Origin: Oceanicoccus sagamiensis
Lineage (GTDB): Bacteria; Pseudomonadota; Gammaproteobacteria; Pseudomonadales; Dasaniaceae
DNA: 64,000 nucleotides
Assembly (NCBI RefSeq): GCF_002117105.1
Contig: NZ_CP019343.1
Location: 3,472,001 to 3,536,000, forward strand
Direction: 5' to 3'
The translations under genes and the position numbers were made by a program. A model generated the notes under the pieces. The model saw nothing but the letters and a program-made list of their open reading frames with translations, was not told the DNA's origin and searched no databases. Positions 35,634 through 43,989 of the stretch are shown here, piece after piece (within the stretch, counting starts at the first letter, position 1; each line of letters starts with the position of its first letter).

Positions 35634-37538
35634 TCAGCTAAAATATTTCCCCGTCCCACCATTGATACCCAGGCCTTTAAGCATCGACCATTCCGCTTCC
35701 GTAGTCACCCCTTCCGCATAGGCTTTTAAGCCAATCGAATGAACAATACCGCAAAGGCCCTGCACCACAATCTGGTTAGCATGATTGCTATCAATTTGGT
35801 GAATCAATTGACTATCAATTTTAATAAAGTGAATACCCAGGTCGGCTAATAGACCAATACGGCTAATTTCCTGGCCGACATGTTCAATACCAATTTTGCA
35901 GCCCAGAGGTTTAAGCAGTTTGCACAATAGTGAGAACTGTTCAAACTGGTTATAAACAGCATACTCCGGTATTTCCAGCCATAGCTTGTCCAGATTGCTA
36001 TAGGGCTGTAGTTGTTTATGCAGGGCGACAATATAGTCTTTGTTACTTAATAGGTCGGCGGAAAGGTTGACACCAACGTCTTGCTGCATATCGTTAATCC
36101 AGCCTATCGCTAGCTCACTAACAATAAGGTCAAGCCTGTGCCCCCAGCCCATACGGCTAACCCAGGGTAGAAATTGTCCCGCGGTTAGTTGTTGGCCATC
36201 TTCAAGAATAAGTCTTGCCGGTGCCTCGTAGTGTATTAACTGATTATTGCTACCCCTGAGGGGGAAGTGCTCCAGGGCAAATTGGTTGTAGGTGAAGGCT
36301 GTTTCCAGTAGTTGCTGCCAGTGGTTGCGTCTGCTGCTGACCGCTGAGGGTTCGACAGTATCGCCATGCTGAATATGGTTTGCTGCTGCCAGTTCTGCGG
36401 TGATCAAGGCATTATCCAGCTTGGTCATAATGTCAGTGTATTGATCATTGGCAAAGTAGTGGGCAGTGGCGCAGGGGAAGTCGCAATACTCTGCCAGTTT
36501 CCATTGTTGGCTAAGCTGTAAAATATGCTGGTGTAAACGCTGGGCGATCTGCTCAACTTTGTCATCGCTGGTAATAACAGAAATAAAATCAGAGCCATTG
36601 AGGCGGCCAATAATCCGGTCGCAACGGTTGTGGTCTTGAGTTCTTAAGGTATTGGCCAATGCGGTTAAAAAATCATCCATCATCACCCGGCCATGGCTGC
36701 GATTGAGCTGTGCCAGATTCATAATTCTAACCAGTACAACGACACCGGCAGACTGTTCATCTTTATGTTCCAGAAGGGCACTAAACTTGTCGATAAAAGC
36801 TTCCCGGTTTAGCAGGCCAGTAACCGTGTCGGTCTGTGATTGCTGCTGCCATTGGGCCAGTTGCTGGCTTTCCTGCTCAAGCATCGTTCTTACATCACCC
36901 GACAGTTGGTTCATAGAGCGCACAATGGCCTGAAACTCCAACGTCTTTGGCTCTGGGGTATGGATAAATTCTCGGCGGCTAATCGCGGCGGCCTGATCGA
37001 CAACCGCAGCCAGTGGGCGGGAGATAATGCTAATCACAAAGGAGCCGATAACACCGGTTAATAAGGCAATAAGCGCAAAATACCCCATTAAGGTTTGGGT
37101 TTTATCCCATAGTGCCTGATAGGCAAATTTGGAGTGGCTCTGTACGGTAATCGTCCCCGCCTGTTTCCAGCCCCGGGTGATTTGAGTGGTGACAGGCTCG
37201 GTATGGATACTGATAAGTTGGGTCAGCCAGATCGGCACCCCTTCAATCGCTGCATTATCGTTAAACTCTTCCAGTAGTTCACCGGTGGGGGAGTGTAGCT
37301 GCAATAATTGTAAGTGGCTGCTATTGGCAATGGAGGTGAGCATCAGTGTGGTGGTCACCGGATCAAAATCACTATTGGACAGGGTGACCGCAAGGATATT
37401 GGCGTTATCGATATTTTTTAGTTGCAGTTGCTGCTCAAGATAGTCTTTGGCGCTTAGGCTGCTAACAATAAAGCTGGCAATAAATGAGACTGACATCACC
37501 AGAAGCACTGCTGCCCAAAGCTGTTTATACAGTGACAT
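35634..37538 (-). CDS. lapD: LapD-type c-di-GMP receptor (degenerate GGDEF-EAL membrane protein)
   Basis: A 634-residue inner-membrane receptor that sequesters the LapG protease when c-di-GMP is high, so adhesins stay on the surface. N-terminal helix (about 7-29), periplasmic LapD/MoxY-type domain, second membrane helix (about 153-174), HAMP (RPLAAVVDQ...), then a GGDEF-fold and EAL-fold. Both enzymatic motifs are degenerate: the GGDEF region reads RLNGSDF, and the EAL region begins YEAPARL rather than ExLxR. This fits a receptor and not an active cyclase or phosphodiesterase. It is co-transcribed with lapG, 28 bases upstream of it. Confidence 0.9.
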   Translation of the reverse strand: MSLYKQLWAAVLLVMSVSFIASFIVSSLSAKDYLEQQLQLKNIDNANILAVTLSNSDFDPVTTTLMLTSIANSSHLQLLQLHSPTGELLEEFNDNAAIEGVPIWLTQLISIHTEPVTTQITRGWKQAGTITVQSHSKFAYQALWDKTQTLMGYFALIALLTGVIGSFVISIISRPLAAVVDQAAAISRREFIHTPEPKTLEFQAIVRSMNQLSGDVRTMLEQESQQLAQWQQQSQTDTVTGLLNREAFIDKFSALLEHKDEQSAGVVVLVRIMNLAQLNRSHGRVMMDDFLTALANTLRTQDHNRCDRIIGRLNGSDFISVITSDDKVEQIAQRLHQHILQLSQQWKLAEYCDFPCATAHYFANDQYTDIMTKLDNALITAELAAANHIQHGDTVEPSAVSSRRNHWQQLLETAFTYNQFALEHFPLRGSNNQLIHYEAPARLILEDGQQLTAGQFLPWVSRMGWGHRLDLIVSELAIGWINDMQQDVGVNLSADLLSNKDYIVALHKQLQPYSNLDKLWLEIPEYAVYNQFEQFSLLCKLLKPLGCKIGIEHVGQEISRIGLLADLGIHFIKIDSQLIHQIDSNHANQIVVQGLCGIVHSIGLKAYAEGVTTEAEWSMLKGLGINGGTGKYFS

Positions 37539-37566
37539 GGTTAAGTTCCTGATATTTTGTGGTTAG

Positions 37567-38229
37567 TCATAAATCAAAGCCATCCGTCTGCAGGCGAAAT
37601 AATAAATTGCGCCAGCGCGAGAGCACCACGCCCGGCTTTCTGCCGCTGGACTGGCTGGCGCCGCCCAACCATAGCCCATCACTATTGAAACTATACACCG
37701 GTGTTAGGTCACTGCGCTGTGATGCAGGTAAAATAGTGGGTGTTACATTATCCAAAATCAGCGGCTCGGCATCAGGGCTTGCGTAATAGCTTAATACCAT
37801 ATGGGCCTGTGGCTGTTGGTCGATCACCGCCCGCACATAGGTAATGCGCAATTTATTAATCGGCACATCAAGGGCCAGCAGTGAAATATATTTGGCAATG
37901 GTAAAGTCCTCGCAGTCCCCTTTGCTTATCCCCATAGATTCTAAGGGTGTTGCCCAGTAATCATCCATTTGCCAGATAGATTGGTCCGTTTGCCACTGAA
38001 TATGCTGGTTAAAAAAGTGATTGATTCGGTCCAGCTTCTGTTGTTCTGACAGGCTGCTGCTATCGTTTAGCAGCAATTGCCATTGGCTTAACATCTCCAG
38101 GCCCGGCTGCCCATAACGCTGCTCAGCCAGTTGCAAAATACGATTAAAATTCGTACTGGCAGCGGTGATCAGGGCCAATAGCAGCGCAGCCATAAGGCCT
38201 GCTCTGGCGGAGTGGGGGAGTAGGGTCAT
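37567..38229 (-). CDS. lapG: LapG-type periplasmic cysteine protease (BTLCP family)
   Basis: A 220-residue transglutaminase-like cysteine protease that clips N-terminal retention modules from giant adhesins. The catalytic triad is Cys106 (KGDCEDF), His143 (QAHMVL) and Asp160 (LILDNV). The spacings of 37 and 17 residues equal those of Pseudomonas LapG (C135/H172/D189). It has an N-terminal hydrophobic export segment (MAALLLALITAAS). It sits with lapD and divergent from the exporter genes, which ties this pair to the giant surface protein downstream. Confidence 0.92.
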   Translation of the reverse strand: MTLLPHSARAGLMAALLLALITAASTNFNRILQLAEQRYGQPGLEMLSQWQLLLNDSSSLSEQQKLDRINHFFNQHIQWQTDQSIWQMDDYWATPLESMGISKGDCEDFTIAKYISLLALDVPINKLRITYVRAVIDQQPQAHMVLSYYASPDAEPLILDNVTPTILPASQRSDLTPVYSFNSDGLWLGGASQSSGRKPGVVLSRWRNLLFRLQTDGFDL

Positions 38230-38557
38230 ACAGAGTAAACCTAAGTCCGTCTAATCGAGTCAATCAACTGCTTTGGGCAGGTGCTTAGCAGCGTATTTTC
38301 GGGTGTTTCACTTGGTTGTATATTTACTACTGTTCTACTACATTGTAGTACTAATAATGTGTCAGATAGATAAAATTAGGGTAAGGGCTGAAAACTCAAT
38401 AAAACAGGCCTGTTCTTTACCCTGACTCAATCATTAACTGCTTCACCTCTTCAAAGCCTGTTTTGCTGCTTTTTGCAGGATTTACAGTCTGGGGAGTAAG
38501 TTTGCAACAATAATTATCCTGACTTCATGGGTGAGTACAGGTACTGGAGATAGCACG
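38230..38557. promoter_or_regulatory. Divergent control region between lapG and the tolC-like gene
   Basis: A 328-bp spacer that must hold promoters for the lapGD pair and for the exporter operon. A perfect palindrome TACTAC-ATT-GTAGTA lies at 38336-38350 and could be an operator. No gene is seen in it. I cannot assign -35/-10 boxes with confidence. Confidence 0.45.
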
Positions 38558-39895
38558 ATGTTTAATGCTTTAAAATATACCCTGGTATTACCCCTGGCTT
38601 TTGCGGGTAGTCATCTACAGGCTGAAAACCTGCTTGAAATTCTGGATAAGGCTTTGCTTTCGGACCCAACCTTTTTAGGGGCGGGTTATGAGCGCGATGC
38701 ATTGTCTGAGCGCTATATTCAGGCCAGGTCCCGTTTATTACCCAATCTTTCCATATCCTATGAAGAAAAAGAAACTGATCAGGATATTAAAGAGTCAGAT
38801 AATAATGTCTTTGGCTCTGGTAGTTCTAATTATGATACGACCACCAGCACGCTGACCTTATCCCAGTCTATTTTCGACTACGAATACTGGATGCGCTTTA
38901 ATCAGTCCAAGGTGACTTCCCAGCGCTCTTTGCTGCAATTTGATCAGGCCAGCCAGGATTTATTGCTGCGTGTGTCGCAAGCTTATTTCGAACAGATTAA
39001 AGCCCGTGAACAACTTAATGCCATTGGTGCAGAGAAAGAGGCACTGTTTGGCCACCTGAACTATGCACAAAAAAGTGCCAAGTCCGGTATTGGCCGCATG
39101 ACTGATGTGGATGAAGCGGATGCTCGCTATTTGGCGGCTGTAGCCAGAGAAGTGGAATACCAAAAACTCTACGATGATGCCCGCTATAATTTGATGGAAA
39201 TTATTGGTGGTTTGTCTGGCCCTCTGGCAGCAATTAGAGAAGAGGCGCCACAAGATATGCCCAGCCCGGCAAGTTCATCTGAGTGGATTACCCGGGGTAT
39301 TAGTAATAACCCGGATGTAGCTGTGGCTGAAAAAATTCTTGAAGAGGCGCGTTATGAAATTAAAGCGCAAAAAGCCGGACACTACCCCTCGCTGATGTTG
39401 GAGTTCAATGCTTACGATCAGGATACCGATGGCTCGCTCTACGGTGGTGGTAGCCGCGTAGAAACAGAAGATATTATTCTTCGTTTGGAGATGCCTCTCT
39501 ATGAAGGTGGAGTTGTATCATCGCGCAGCAAAGAGGCTGCCCAGATGATGTATAAGGCACAAGAAGATGTATATCTCATCAAGCGTGATGTTAAAAATGA
39601 AGTGCAGTCGTCGTTCCATGGTGTGGTGGCTAATATTGCCCAAACCAAAGCCTTAAAGCGTGCACTAACAGCACAAGAGAATGTATTAAAGAGCAAGCAA
39701 AAAGGTTTGCAGTCGGGTTTGTATAATATGATGGCGGTACTCGACGCAGAGCAAGATCTGGCTAAAGCTCGCCAGGCTTATATTGCTGTACGCAATGATT
39801 ATGCGATTAATTATGTGCGGTTAAAACGCGCTACCGGCGTGTTGGTTGCAGATGATTTGGCCACAGTCAATGGCTGGCTGGAACCCTCGTTGTAA
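38558..39895 (+). CDS. TolC-family outer-membrane channel of type I secretion (LapE-like)
   Basis: About 445 residues. The ATG at 38558 has GGAGA seven bases upstream and gives a clean signal peptide ending HLQA; a GTG at 38531 also exists. It shows the two-fold TolC layout: LLEILDKALLSDPTFLGAGYERDALSERYIQARSRLLPNLSISY near the start, and a repeated half beginning with NPDVAVAEKILEEARYEIKAQKAGHYPSLML. TolC trimers form the outer-membrane tunnel for one-step secretion of adhesins. It is followed by the HlyD-type adaptor genes, so it serves the exporter of the giant protein. Confidence 0.92.
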   Translation: MFNALKYTLVLPLAFAGSHLQAENLLEILDKALLSDPTFLGAGYERDALSERYIQARSRLLPNLSISYEEKETDQDIKESDNNVFGSGSSNYDTTTSTLTLSQSIFDYEYWMRFNQSKVTSQRSLLQFDQASQDLLLRVSQAYFEQIKAREQLNAIGAEKEALFGHLNYAQKSAKSGIGRMTDVDEADARYLAAVAREVEYQKLYDDARYNLMEIIGGLSGPLAAIREEAPQDMPSPASSSEWITRGISNNPDVAVAEKILEEARYEIKAQKAGHYPSLMLEFNAYDQDTDGSLYGGGSRVETEDIILRLEMPLYEGGVVSSRSKEAAQMMYKAQEDVYLIKRDVKNEVQSSFHGVVANIAQTKALKRALTAQENVLKSKQKGLQSGLYNMMAVLDAEQDLAKARQAYIAVRNDYAINYVRLKRATGVLVADDLATVNGWLEPSL

Positions 39896-39951
39896 GCGGT
39901 GGTTTGGCTTTATGGTAGTGGTAGTACGTAATACATCTTGGGGAAAATATT

Positions 39952-41826
39952 GTGGCAGATGAACTTGGGCCAGATAGTAGTGATGACGCTCCCGTTGTCA
40001 CAGCGCCGGCCAGTGCTGATGAGCAGTGGTCAACCCTTAAGGATTCTTACGATCCCAAATCCTTTTCCGCGGCCTGGTTGCAGGTACAGTCACAGTTAAT
40101 TGGTGATGAGGCTTTAACGGCGGCGGTAGTTTTTGGTACGCCGGACCAGGGGCCCTTTGAGCCCACGGCATTATGGCCCGCCGGTTCACTGGGTTCGCCC
40201 ATGCTGATAGCGGCAGTGCAGGAAGTCATTAGCCAGCGCGAGCCAGTAGTAAAGCACGCCAAAAGGACCGCTGAAGATAAATCCCCCAAAACGCATGCCG
40301 TGGCTTCCCCATTGATTGTTGACGGCCAGATTTGCGGTGCCGTAGCCTTTGAAGTCTCTCATGTTAATGAACAGCGTTTAGAGGAAATTGCCAGTCAATT
40401 GGCCTGGGGAGCAGGTTGGCTGGAGGTCAATATACGTCGCAATAAATTTACCTCTTCAGATCGTTTGGTGACGGTGCTGGAGTTGGTTGCGACCAGTTTG
40501 CACCATCAACAGTTTATTGCTGCCGCCACTGCCGTTGCTACAGAACTGGCAACCCTGTTGGGATGTGAGCGGGCAGCTATCGGTTTTTTAAAGGGCCAGC
40601 ATACCCAGCTTTATGCCTTATCTCATACCGCCACGGTGGGTAAAAAAGCCAACCTTGTGCGCAGTATTGAAGCGGTGATGGATGAGTCTATCGACCAACA
40701 TGCCACCATTGTTTATCCACCCAATGACCCCGACTCGATACAGGTTACCCGTGCTCATGAAGCTCTGGCCAAAGAGGAAGGCAGCGGGGTGTTATGTACC
40801 ATTCCCCTGACCGAGGGTGATAAGTTTTTAGGCGCTCTGGTTTTGGAACGCCCCGAAGGCGAGCCCTTTGACAAGGCGACCGTTGAACTCTGTGAGCATG
40901 CCGCTTCCTTAATTGGGCCGCTGCTGGAAGCCAAGCGCAAAGATGACCGCTGGATTGGCCAAAAGGTAGGCGAGAGTGCAGGCGCGCAACTGCGCAAATT
41001 ATATGGCCCTAAACATATGGGGTTGAAGTTTGCCGCGTCATTATTATTGCTGGTGGTGCTGTTTTTCAGTTTTGCCGAAGGCGATTATCGGGTGACAGCG
41101 GATGCCCGTCTTGAAGGGACTATTCAACGCTCTATTGCAGTACCGGTTGCAGGCTATATTGTTGATGCGCAAGCCCGGGCGGGGGATATTGTTAAACAGG
41201 GTGATTTGCTGTTTAGCCTGGATGATCGAGACCTGCGTCTGGAGCGTTTAAAATGGAAAGGGCAAAAACTTAAAAGCCAGCGCGAATATAGTGAAGCTCA
41301 GGCAGATTATGACCGTGCCAAGGCGCAGATAATTACCGCCCAGATTTCTCAGGCCGATGCAGAAATTGCCTTACTGGATGAGCAGCTTGACCGTATTCGG
41401 GTGGTTGCCCCCTTTGACAGTTTTATTGTTAGCGGTGATTTAAGTCAGTCGCTGGGGGCTCCGGTGGAACGCGGAGATGTTTTATTTGAAGTGGCGCCAC
41501 TGGACTCCTACCGGGTTATTCTTGAAGTCGACGAGCGCGATATCGCCGAATTGGCAGAGCAGCAAACGGGTAAATTGGTGCTCAGCAGTGCGCCGGAAGA
41601 TGTACTGATGGTTACGGTAAAAAAAATCACTCCGTTGTCCAGTGCCGAAGAGGGTAGAAACTACTTTCGAGTGGAGGCTAGTTTAGATAGCGATGTCACA
41701 CCTTTATTCAGGCCCGGTATGGAAGGGGTTGCAAAAATAGAGATAGAGCAGCGCAAACTGATCTGGATCTGGACCTATAAAATTACCCATTGGATTCGAA
41801 TGTTTTTCTGGTCCTGGTGGCCCTGA
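39952..41826 (+). CDS. GAF-domain/HlyD fusion: membrane-fusion adaptor with cytoplasmic GAF
   Basis: A 624-residue fusion starting at GTG. The N-terminal cytoplasmic half (residues about 1-355) holds a GAF-like domain (FIAAATAVATELATLLGCERAAIGFL, LSHTATVGKK, GVLCTIPLTEGDKFLGALVLERP, about 190-325). A single membrane helix follows (about 360-378, FAASLLLLVVLFFSF). The C-terminal half is HlyD-like: a biotinyl-lipoyl strand (AVPVAGYIVDAQARAGDIVKQGDLLFSLDD), a coiled-coil hairpin, and ISGDLSQS-like barrel segments. HlyD adaptors link an inner-membrane motor to TolC. A sensory GAF on the cytoplasmic side is unusual and could make export respond to a small ligand. Confidence 0.88.
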   Translation: MADELGPDSSDDAPVVTAPASADEQWSTLKDSYDPKSFSAAWLQVQSQLIGDEALTAAVVFGTPDQGPFEPTALWPAGSLGSPMLIAAVQEVISQREPVVKHAKRTAEDKSPKTHAVASPLIVDGQICGAVAFEVSHVNEQRLEEIASQLAWGAGWLEVNIRRNKFTSSDRLVTVLELVATSLHHQQFIAAATAVATELATLLGCERAAIGFLKGQHTQLYALSHTATVGKKANLVRSIEAVMDESIDQHATIVYPPNDPDSIQVTRAHEALAKEEGSGVLCTIPLTEGDKFLGALVLERPEGEPFDKATVELCEHAASLIGPLLEAKRKDDRWIGQKVGESAGAQLRKLYGPKHMGLKFAASLLLLVVLFFSFAEGDYRVTADARLEGTIQRSIAVPVAGYIVDAQARAGDIVKQGDLLFSLDDRDLRLERLKWKGQKLKSQREYSEAQADYDRAKAQIITAQISQADAEIALLDEQLDRIRVVAPFDSFIVSGDLSQSLGAPVERGDVLFEVAPLDSYRVILEVDERDIAELAEQQTGKLVLSSAPEDVLMVTVKKITPLSSAEEGRNYFRVEASLDSDVTPLFRPGMEGVAKIEIEQRKLIWIWTYKITHWIRMFFWSWWP

Positions 41827-41839
41827 GATCGGGTGATCT

Positions 41840-42274
41840 ATGGTGGACTCACTTTTTAGCCCGTCCTGGTATCGTGTCGCTGATCTGGTTCCCCGGTTAC
41901 GCAGCCATGTAGAAATACATCGCCATGAATACCGCGACCGTATCTGGTATATCCTGCAAGATCATGTCTCGGGCCGCTCCCAGCGCTTTAGCCCCGCCGT
42001 TTATAAATTTATCGGTTTGATGGATGGCACGCGAACGGTGCAGCAATTATGGGATGCCGTGACGGAAGAGGCCGGCGATCAGGCTCCCGCGCAAGATGAA
42101 GTGATTCGCTTGCTGGGCCAGTTACATAGCGCCGATGCATTGATTACCGATGCAACCCCGATAGTCGTGAATTATTCCGGCGCTACCAGCGCCAAAAGCG
42201 CAGCACAATTAAGCAACGATTGTGGACCCCGCTGGCAATTCGTATCCCGCTGTTTGACCCAGATAAATTTCTAG
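41840..42274 (+). CDS. N-terminal PqqD-like part of an M50/HlyD export protein (frameshifted)
   Basis: 144 codons, but only about the first 110 are likely native. They contain a PqqD-like winged-helix domain (HVSGRSQRFSPAVYKFIGLMDGTRTVQQLWDAV, about 48-85), related to peptide-recognition domains of RiPP systems. After DATP (near 42160) the frame turns into unrelated sequence and stops. In the -1 frame the native-looking continuation DSRELFRRYQRQKR begins at 42160 and runs without a break into the M50 protein. Adding one C to the CCCC at 42156-42159 restores a single gene 41840-43989. A base deletion, a sequencing error or, less likely, programmed slippage explains it. Confidence 0.72.
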   Translation: MVDSLFSPSWYRVADLVPRLRSHVEIHRHEYRDRIWYILQDHVSGRSQRFSPAVYKFIGLMDGTRTVQQLWDAVTEEAGDQAPAQDEVIRLLGQLHSADALITDATPIVVNYSGATSAKSAAQLSNDCGPRWQFVSRCLTQINF

Positions 42275-43989
42275 AACGAACCCTGCCCATAGCCAGGGTA
42301 TTCCTGAACCGGTTTACGGTGGTGGTGTGGTTGGCGGTGGTGATTACTGCCGCAGTGTTGGCCATGGTGAACTGGTCTGAGTTAACCGAAAACGTGGTTG
42401 ATCGTGCCTTAACCGCCGAAAATATTATTCTGCTATGGCTGATCTACCCGGTAGTCAAAGCACTACATGAGTTGGGGCATGCCTATCTGGCCAAGATGTA
42501 TGGCGGTGAGGTCCATGAGATTGGCGTGATGTTTTTGGTATTGATGCCGGTGCCTTATGTGGATGTAAGCTCTATTTCGGGCTTTCGCGATAAGCGTAAG
42601 CGCATGGCGGTTGGTGCTGCCGGTATCGCCGTTGAAATGTTTCTTGGCTCGCTAGCTTTATTTGTTTGGTTAACCGTGGAAAGCGGCGCAGCCCATGCCA
42701 TTGCCTATAACGTTATTTTGATCAGTGGCGTATCAACGCTGCTATTTAACGGCAACCCCTTGCTGCGCTTTGATGGCTATTATGTATTTTCCGATGCGAT
42801 AGAAATTCCCAATCTGGGAGCCCGCTCAACTCAGTATCTGGGTTATTTAATCCAGCGTTATCCGCTGGGTATCAATGATGCTGAATCTCCGGCAACCAGT
42901 AACTGGGAACGAGGTTGGTTTGTCGGTTATGGCATAGCGGCGTTTCTATATCGTATCTATATTATGTTTGTCATTGTGATCTATATCGGCGGCCGTTTTT
43001 TTGCCGTTGGTGTGATTCTGGCATCCTGGGCGGTGATTACCCAGGCAATTATCCCGATAGGCAAGTCTATGAAATTTATGTTTAACAGTCCCAAGCTCAG
43101 GTCAGGTCGGCGCCGTGCCAATAGTGTGGCGGCGGTTTTTGTTGCGGCAGTGATCTTTTTGCTGTTTTTAATGCCGGCACCTTACTGGACCAAAGTGGAA
43201 GGGGTGACCTGGCCTTCGGACAAATCTCAGGTTCGTGCTGATACCAATGGTTTTGTGGTGGAGTTATTAGTTGAGGAGCGAAGCTGGGTCAAAGCAGGTC
43301 AGCCAATTATTCGTACCCGTGATCCCTTTGTTTCATCCAGGGTAAAAACCCTGGAAGCCAGAAAGAAGCAAACTGAATTACAGTTAAGAGCGGCACAAAC
43401 TGTCGATCTGGTTGAGGCCGGTATTATCCGTGAAGAATTGGCGGTGATTAATGAAGACCTTAACCGAGCTAAAGAGCGGGTTGAGTCACTGTTGATTAGA
43501 AGCACCCGTGATGGCTTATTTATTGTGCCCGAAGCTCAGGATTTCCCTGGCCGCTTTGTTCAGCAGGGTGATCTGGTCGCCTTTGTGATTAATCCGGAGG
43601 ATCATGCAGTGGTAAGGGCTGTGGTCTCACAGGATGATATTGGTTTGGTTCGAGAGGGGGTCAGCAAGGTTGATATTATCCCGGCCTCCTGGCAAGGGCA
43701 GTCATATCCGGCATCTATGGTCAGAGAAGTATTTGGTGGTACCAACCAATTACCGACCGCAGCGCTGGGTTTGTCAGGTGGTGGTGAGTTTGCAATATCT
43801 CCTTCAGATAGCAATGGTCGTACCACCCTTGAACCGGTCTTTGAGATTGAAATTGAATTACCTGATGAGGCTCGGACAGAATATCTTGGCGCCAGGGTTT
43901 ATGTCCGCCTTGACCATGGCTACCGCCCATTGGGCCTTCAGGCCTGGCGCAGTTTAAGGCAGCTATTCCTGAGGCAATTTGGTGTTTAG
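42220..43989 (+). CDS. M50-type zinc protease/HlyD-like membrane protein (C-terminal part of frameshifted gene)
   Basis: 589 codons from a TTG without a ribosome-binding site; the true start is probably at 41840 (see the preceding entry). The M50-like zinc site is HELGH (His83, Glu84, His87), and the third ligand is probably Asp185 in NPLLRFDGYY, within several membrane helices. A further helix (RRANSVAAVFVAAVIFLLFLMPA) is followed by a periplasmic HlyD-like section: SQVRADTNGFVVELLVEERSWVKAGQPIIR, a coiled coil and barrel strands. Proteins that join PqqD, site-2 protease and HlyD parts are found beside exporters. It may act as a second adaptor or process the exported protein. It overlaps the SecA-like gene by about 10 bases. 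Confidence 0.8.
   Translation: MWTPLAIRIPLFDPDKFLERTLPIARVFLNRFTVVVWLAVVITAAVLAMVNWSELTENVVDRALTAENIILLWLIYPVVKALHELGHAYLAKMYGGEVHEIGVMFLVLMPVPYVDVSSISGFRDKRKRMAVGAAGIAVEMFLGSLALFVWLTVESGAAHAIAYNVILISGVSTLLFNGNPLLRFDGYYVFSDAIEIPNLGARSTQYLGYLIQRYPLGINDAESPATSNWERGWFVGYGIAAFLYRIYIMFVIVIYIGGRFFAVGVILASWAVITQAIIPIGKSMKFMFNSPKLRSGRRRANSVAAVFVAAVIFLLFLMPAPYWTKVEGVTWPSDKSQVRADTNGFVVELLVEERSWVKAGQPIIRTRDPFVSSRVKTLEARKKQTELQLRAAQTVDLVEAGIIREELAVINEDLNRAKERVESLLIRSTRDGLFIVPEAQDFPGRFVQQGDLVAFVINPEDHAVVRAVVSQDDIGLVREGVSKVDIIPASWQGQSYPASMVREVFGGTNQLPTAALGLSGGGEFAISPSDSNGRTTLEPVFEIEIELPDEARTEYLGARVYVRLDHGYRPLGLQAWRSLRQLFLRQFGV

Noticed and set aside
42155-42161. Programmed -1 frameshift at ACCCCG
   Set aside because: The heptamer does not fit the X XXY YYZ rule well, because the P-site tRNA would mispair. 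A base deletion or sequencing error is simpler.
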